DNA of 6,934 bases from Pseudomonadota bacterium (GTDB lineage: Bacteria; Pseudomonadota; Alphaproteobacteria; Rhizobiales; Xanthobacteraceae): assembly GCA_963205465.1 (NCBI GenBank), contig CAUJKG010000145.1, forward strand, positions 1 to 6,934, written 5' to 3'. A program made the translations under genes and the position numbers. Below, piece by piece: positions 5,124 to 6,934 of this stretch. The notes below the pieces were generated by a model. It searched no databases. It saw nothing but the letters and a program-made list of their open reading frames with translations, and had not been told where the DNA came from. Within the stretch, counting starts at the first letter, position 1. Every line of letters begins with the position of its first letter.

Positions 5124-6208
5124 CCCTGCAGCGCCAGACGCTGTTCTGGATTGGAGCGCTGATCCTCCTTGTGCTCGGGCTGTGGCTGCTGCGCGAAGTG
5201 CTGTTGCCCTTCGTTGCCGGTATCACGCTTGCTTATTTCCTGAACCCGCTCGCCGACCGGCTGGAGCGGCTCGGTGTCAGCCGCATGGTGGCTTCGCTCA
5301 TCATGATCGCGGTCGTGATTTTCGTTTTCGTTCTGCTGACGCTGCTGTTCCTGCCGATCCTCGGCACGCAGATTTCAGCCTTTGTGCAGGGACTGCCCAA
5401 CACGATCACGCGGTTGCAAACCGTGCTGACCGACGAAACCCGCGAATGGCTCACCAAGATCATGGGTGAACGCCTGCCGGACCTGAACAAGTCGCTGGCC
5501 GATATCGTCACCGAAGGCGCGAAATGGATGATCGGCTTTCTCGGCTCGATCTGGGCGGGCGGGCAGGCGCTGTTCTCCATCATCACCTTGATCGTCATCG
5601 CGCCGGTGATCGCGTTCTACGTGCTGTACGACTGGCACAAGATGGTCGCCAAGGTGGACGGCTGGGTTCCGGTCCGCCACCGCGAAACCGTGCGCGATCT
5701 TGCAGTCCAGATGGATCGCGCGATAGCGGGCTTCGTGCGCGGGCAGGCCGGTGTCTGCCTGATCCTCGGCGCGTTTTACGCGATCACGCTTTCGCTTGCC
5801 GGCTTGAACTTCGGCGTGCTGATCGGGATGATCTCGGGCCTCATCACGTTCATCCCTTATGTCGGTTCGCTGACCGGCCTCTTGCTGGCTACGGTCGTTG
5901 CGGTGGCGCAGTTCTGGCCTGACTGGACCTGGATTCTATTGATCGTCGGAATTTTCTTCTTCGGCCAGTTCGTCGAAGGCTACATCCTGCAACCCAAGCT
6001 CGTGGGTGAAAGTACCGGCCTGCATCCGGTCTGGCTGATGTTCGCGCTGTTTGCCTTCGGTTATCTGTTCGGTTTCGTCGGTCTGCTTTTGGCCGTGCCG
6101 ATCGCCGCTGCCATGGCCGTGCTGATGCGCTTTGCCCTGCAGCAATATATGGCGAGTTCGCTCTATACCGGCGACGAACCCGTGAAGAAGCGCACCAAGG
6201 GAAGCTGA
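5120..6208 (+). CDS. AI-2E family transporter (PerM/TqsA-like permease)
   Basis: A 362-residue inner-membrane protein of the AI-2E transporter family, whose members include the E. coli AI-2 exporter TqsA and several proteins shown to act as Na+(Li+)/H+ antiporters; the substrate here is unknown. Family marks are YFLNPLADRLERLGVSR (39-55), the helix ending APVIAFYVLYDW (161-172), GFVRGQAG (204-211), GLITFIPYVGSLTG (240-253), QFVEGYILQPKLVGESTGLHP (283-303) and a C-terminal GLLLAVPIAA (321-330). Hydrophobic segments lie near 8-41, 57-82, 149-170, 212-228, 231-264, 271-285 and 304-337, with a soluble stretch around 90-135. ATG 5120 has GGAG eight bases upstream and overlaps the previous stop; an in-frame ATG at 5078 lies inside the upstream gene and is less likely. 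The C-terminus is basic (VKKRTKGS). One base separates it from hdaA. Confidence 0.94.
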   Translation: MTLQRQTLFWIGALILLVLGLWLLREVLLPFVAGITLAYFLNPLADRLERLGVSRMVASLIMIAVVIFVFVLLTLLFLPILGTQISAFVQGLPNTITRLQTVLTDETREWLTKIMGERLPDLNKSLADIVTEGAKWMIGFLGSIWAGGQALFSIITLIVIAPVIAFYVLYDWHKMVAKVDGWVPVRHRETVRDLAVQMDRAIAGFVRGQAGVCLILGAFYAITLSLAGLNFGVLIGMISGLITFIPYVGSLTGLLLATVVAVAQFWPDWTWILLIVGIFFFGQFVEGYILQPKLVGESTGLHPVWLMFALFAFGYLFGFVGLLLAVPIAAAMAVLMRFALQQYMASSLYTGDEPVKKRTKGS

Positions 6209-6209
6209 C

Positions 6210-6881
6210 ATGCGCTCCAGCACCGCGCGGCAGCTTCCGCTGGAACTGCCGCATGTCGTGAGTTTCCGCCGCGACGATTTTCTCGAAGCACCCGCCAACG
6301 AGAAAGCGCTCGCGCTGGTGGAAGCCTGGCCGGATTGGACGGTGAATACCGCGGCCATCGTCGGACCGCAGGGCTCGGGCAAGAGCCACCTTGCATCGAT
6401 CTGGGCAGAGCGTGCCGGCGCGCGCGTCGTTCCCGCGCGGCTCTTGACGCCCGACGAGGTGCCGGGAGCGCTTGCGACTGGAGCGCTGGTCGTTGAAAAC
6501 TTGTTGCCCGGCGAATTCGACGAGAGCGCGCTGTTTCATCTCCTCAATCTCGCGCGCGAGGAGGCGGCCTGGCTGCTGTTCACCTCGAGCCACGTGCTCG
6601 AAAGCGGCATGGCCAAGCTCCCGGATCTTGCGTCCCGTTTGCGCACCATTCCTTCGGCGAAGCTCGACGCGCCGGACGATGCATTGATCGCCGCGGTGCT
6701 GGTGAAACTCTTTGCCGACCGGCAGGTCGCGGTCGATCAGGACTTGATCGCTTATCTCTTGCCCCGGATGGAGCGTTCGCTCGGCAGCGCGCGCGATCTG
6801 GTGGCGAAAATCGACACGGCGGCATTGGCCGCGGGCCGGCCCGCGACGCGTGCTTTCGTGGCGTCCTTGCTCCGCGAATAA
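6210..6881 (+). CDS. hdaA: HdaA-like regulatory DnaA-related ATPase
   Basis: A 223-residue DnaA AAA+ domain without the C-terminal DNA-binding domain, matching Hda/HdaA, which with the DNA-loaded sliding clamp stimulates ATP hydrolysis by DnaA and so prevents re-initiation. The N-terminus carries a beta-clamp-binding motif QLPLEL (8-13), as in Hda. Walker A is GPQGSGKS (52-59). The Walker B position reads ALVVENL (92-98), with Glu96-Asn97 instead of a strong acidic pair. Sensor 1 lies at LLFTSS (122-127), the arginine-finger region is LPDLASRLR (Arg143), and a sensor 2-like RSLGSAR covers 189-195. The alternative is a general DnaA-family adaptor of the DnaC/Hda type, but length, clamp motif and gene order favour HdaA. 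The start ATG 6210 follows AGGGAAG with normal spacing, one base after the transporter stop, so it is probably co-transcribed with that gene. Confidence 0.88.
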   Translation: MRSSTARQLPLELPHVVSFRRDDFLEAPANEKALALVEAWPDWTVNTAAIVGPQGSGKSHLASIWAERAGARVVPARLLTPDEVPGALATGALVVENLLPGEFDESALFHLLNLAREEAAWLLFTSSHVLESGMAKLPDLASRLRTIPSAKLDAPDDALIAAVLVKLFADRQVAVDQDLIAYLLPRMERSLGSARDLVAKIDTAALAAGRPATRAFVASLLRE

Positions 6882-6934
6882 CGGCTATCTATTTGTAATT
6901 GTTTCATAATTGATAGTCATCATATCTTCGCGAA
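6882..6934. other. AT-rich intergenic end of the window
   Basis: This 53-bp stretch is clearly more AT-rich than the genes before it, as expected for a promoter region. CTATC (6885-6889) and AATT (6897-6900) can pair with AATT (6908-6911) and GATAG (6912-6916) in a weak bulged hairpin. It has no GC-rich stem or T-run, so it is not a convincing terminator for hdaA. In related genomes I recall a polyphosphate kinase gene (ppk) after hdaA, but no start codon or ribosome site for it can be identified here. Confidence 0.4.

Noticed and set aside
5889..6593. 234-codon minus-strand frame over the transporter/hdaA junction
   Set aside because: It overlaps two well-recognised plus-strand genes and has the Arg-rich composition of a shadow frame.
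6893..6920. PhoB box ahead of a possible downstream ppk gene
   Set aside because: TTGTAAT resembles a half-site, but the base pattern 11 bases later (TCATAAT) matches poorly, and the two TCAT repeats are 13 bases apart instead of 11.

Overview
This is a high-GC chromosomal window from an alphaproteobacterium, most likely Hyphomicrobiales/Rhizobiales (Bradyrhizobium/Xanthobacteraceae-like). That placement rests on the protein types and their order: a short HdaA-type DnaA relative behind an AI-2E transporter and a CDP-alcohol phosphatidyltransferase, divergent from purM-purN, near a YjbE-type TerC protein and ndk. It is inferred from recalled gene order and protein character, not from any database search. 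No insertion sequence, CRISPR array, tRNA, rRNA, phage gene or defence gene is visible. Nearly all of it reads as core genome.

Layout. Positions 1-1196 (minus) hold the N-terminal 398 residues of an uncharacterised multi-pass membrane protein with a GT-C-like look; it runs off the left edge with no stop seen. A 109-bp divergent spacer carries a good sigma-70-type promoter for ndk (plus, 1306-1728), which ends at an intrinsic terminator. The 173-bp spacer after ndk is the most structured non-coding stretch. It holds the terminator, a separate 16-bp hairpin, and a folded leader with competing pairings that runs into the Shine-Dalgarno of a YjbE-family TerC membrane protein (plus, GTG start at 1902, end 2696). 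That gene converges on purN, and the two share one terminator hairpin.

purM and purN (minus, 4409-2758) overlap at ATGA and encode steps five and three of de novo IMP synthesis. Divergent from purM, across 156 bp, a tightly packed plus-strand operon encodes a PgsA-like CDP-alcohol phosphatidyltransferase, an AI-2E family permease and an HdaA-like DnaA regulator, joined by a 4-nt overlap and a 1-nt gap. The last 53 bp are AT-rich intergenic DNA.

Themes: nucleotide metabolism (ndk, purM, purN), membrane and lipid functions (GT-C-like protein, TerC, phosphatidyltransferase, permease) and replication control (hdaA). No wholly new system is evident. The best candidates for something under-described are the terC leader RNA and the edge membrane protein; lesser points are the degenerate AAA+ motif in HdaA and the R-to-K change in the phosphatidyltransferase signature.
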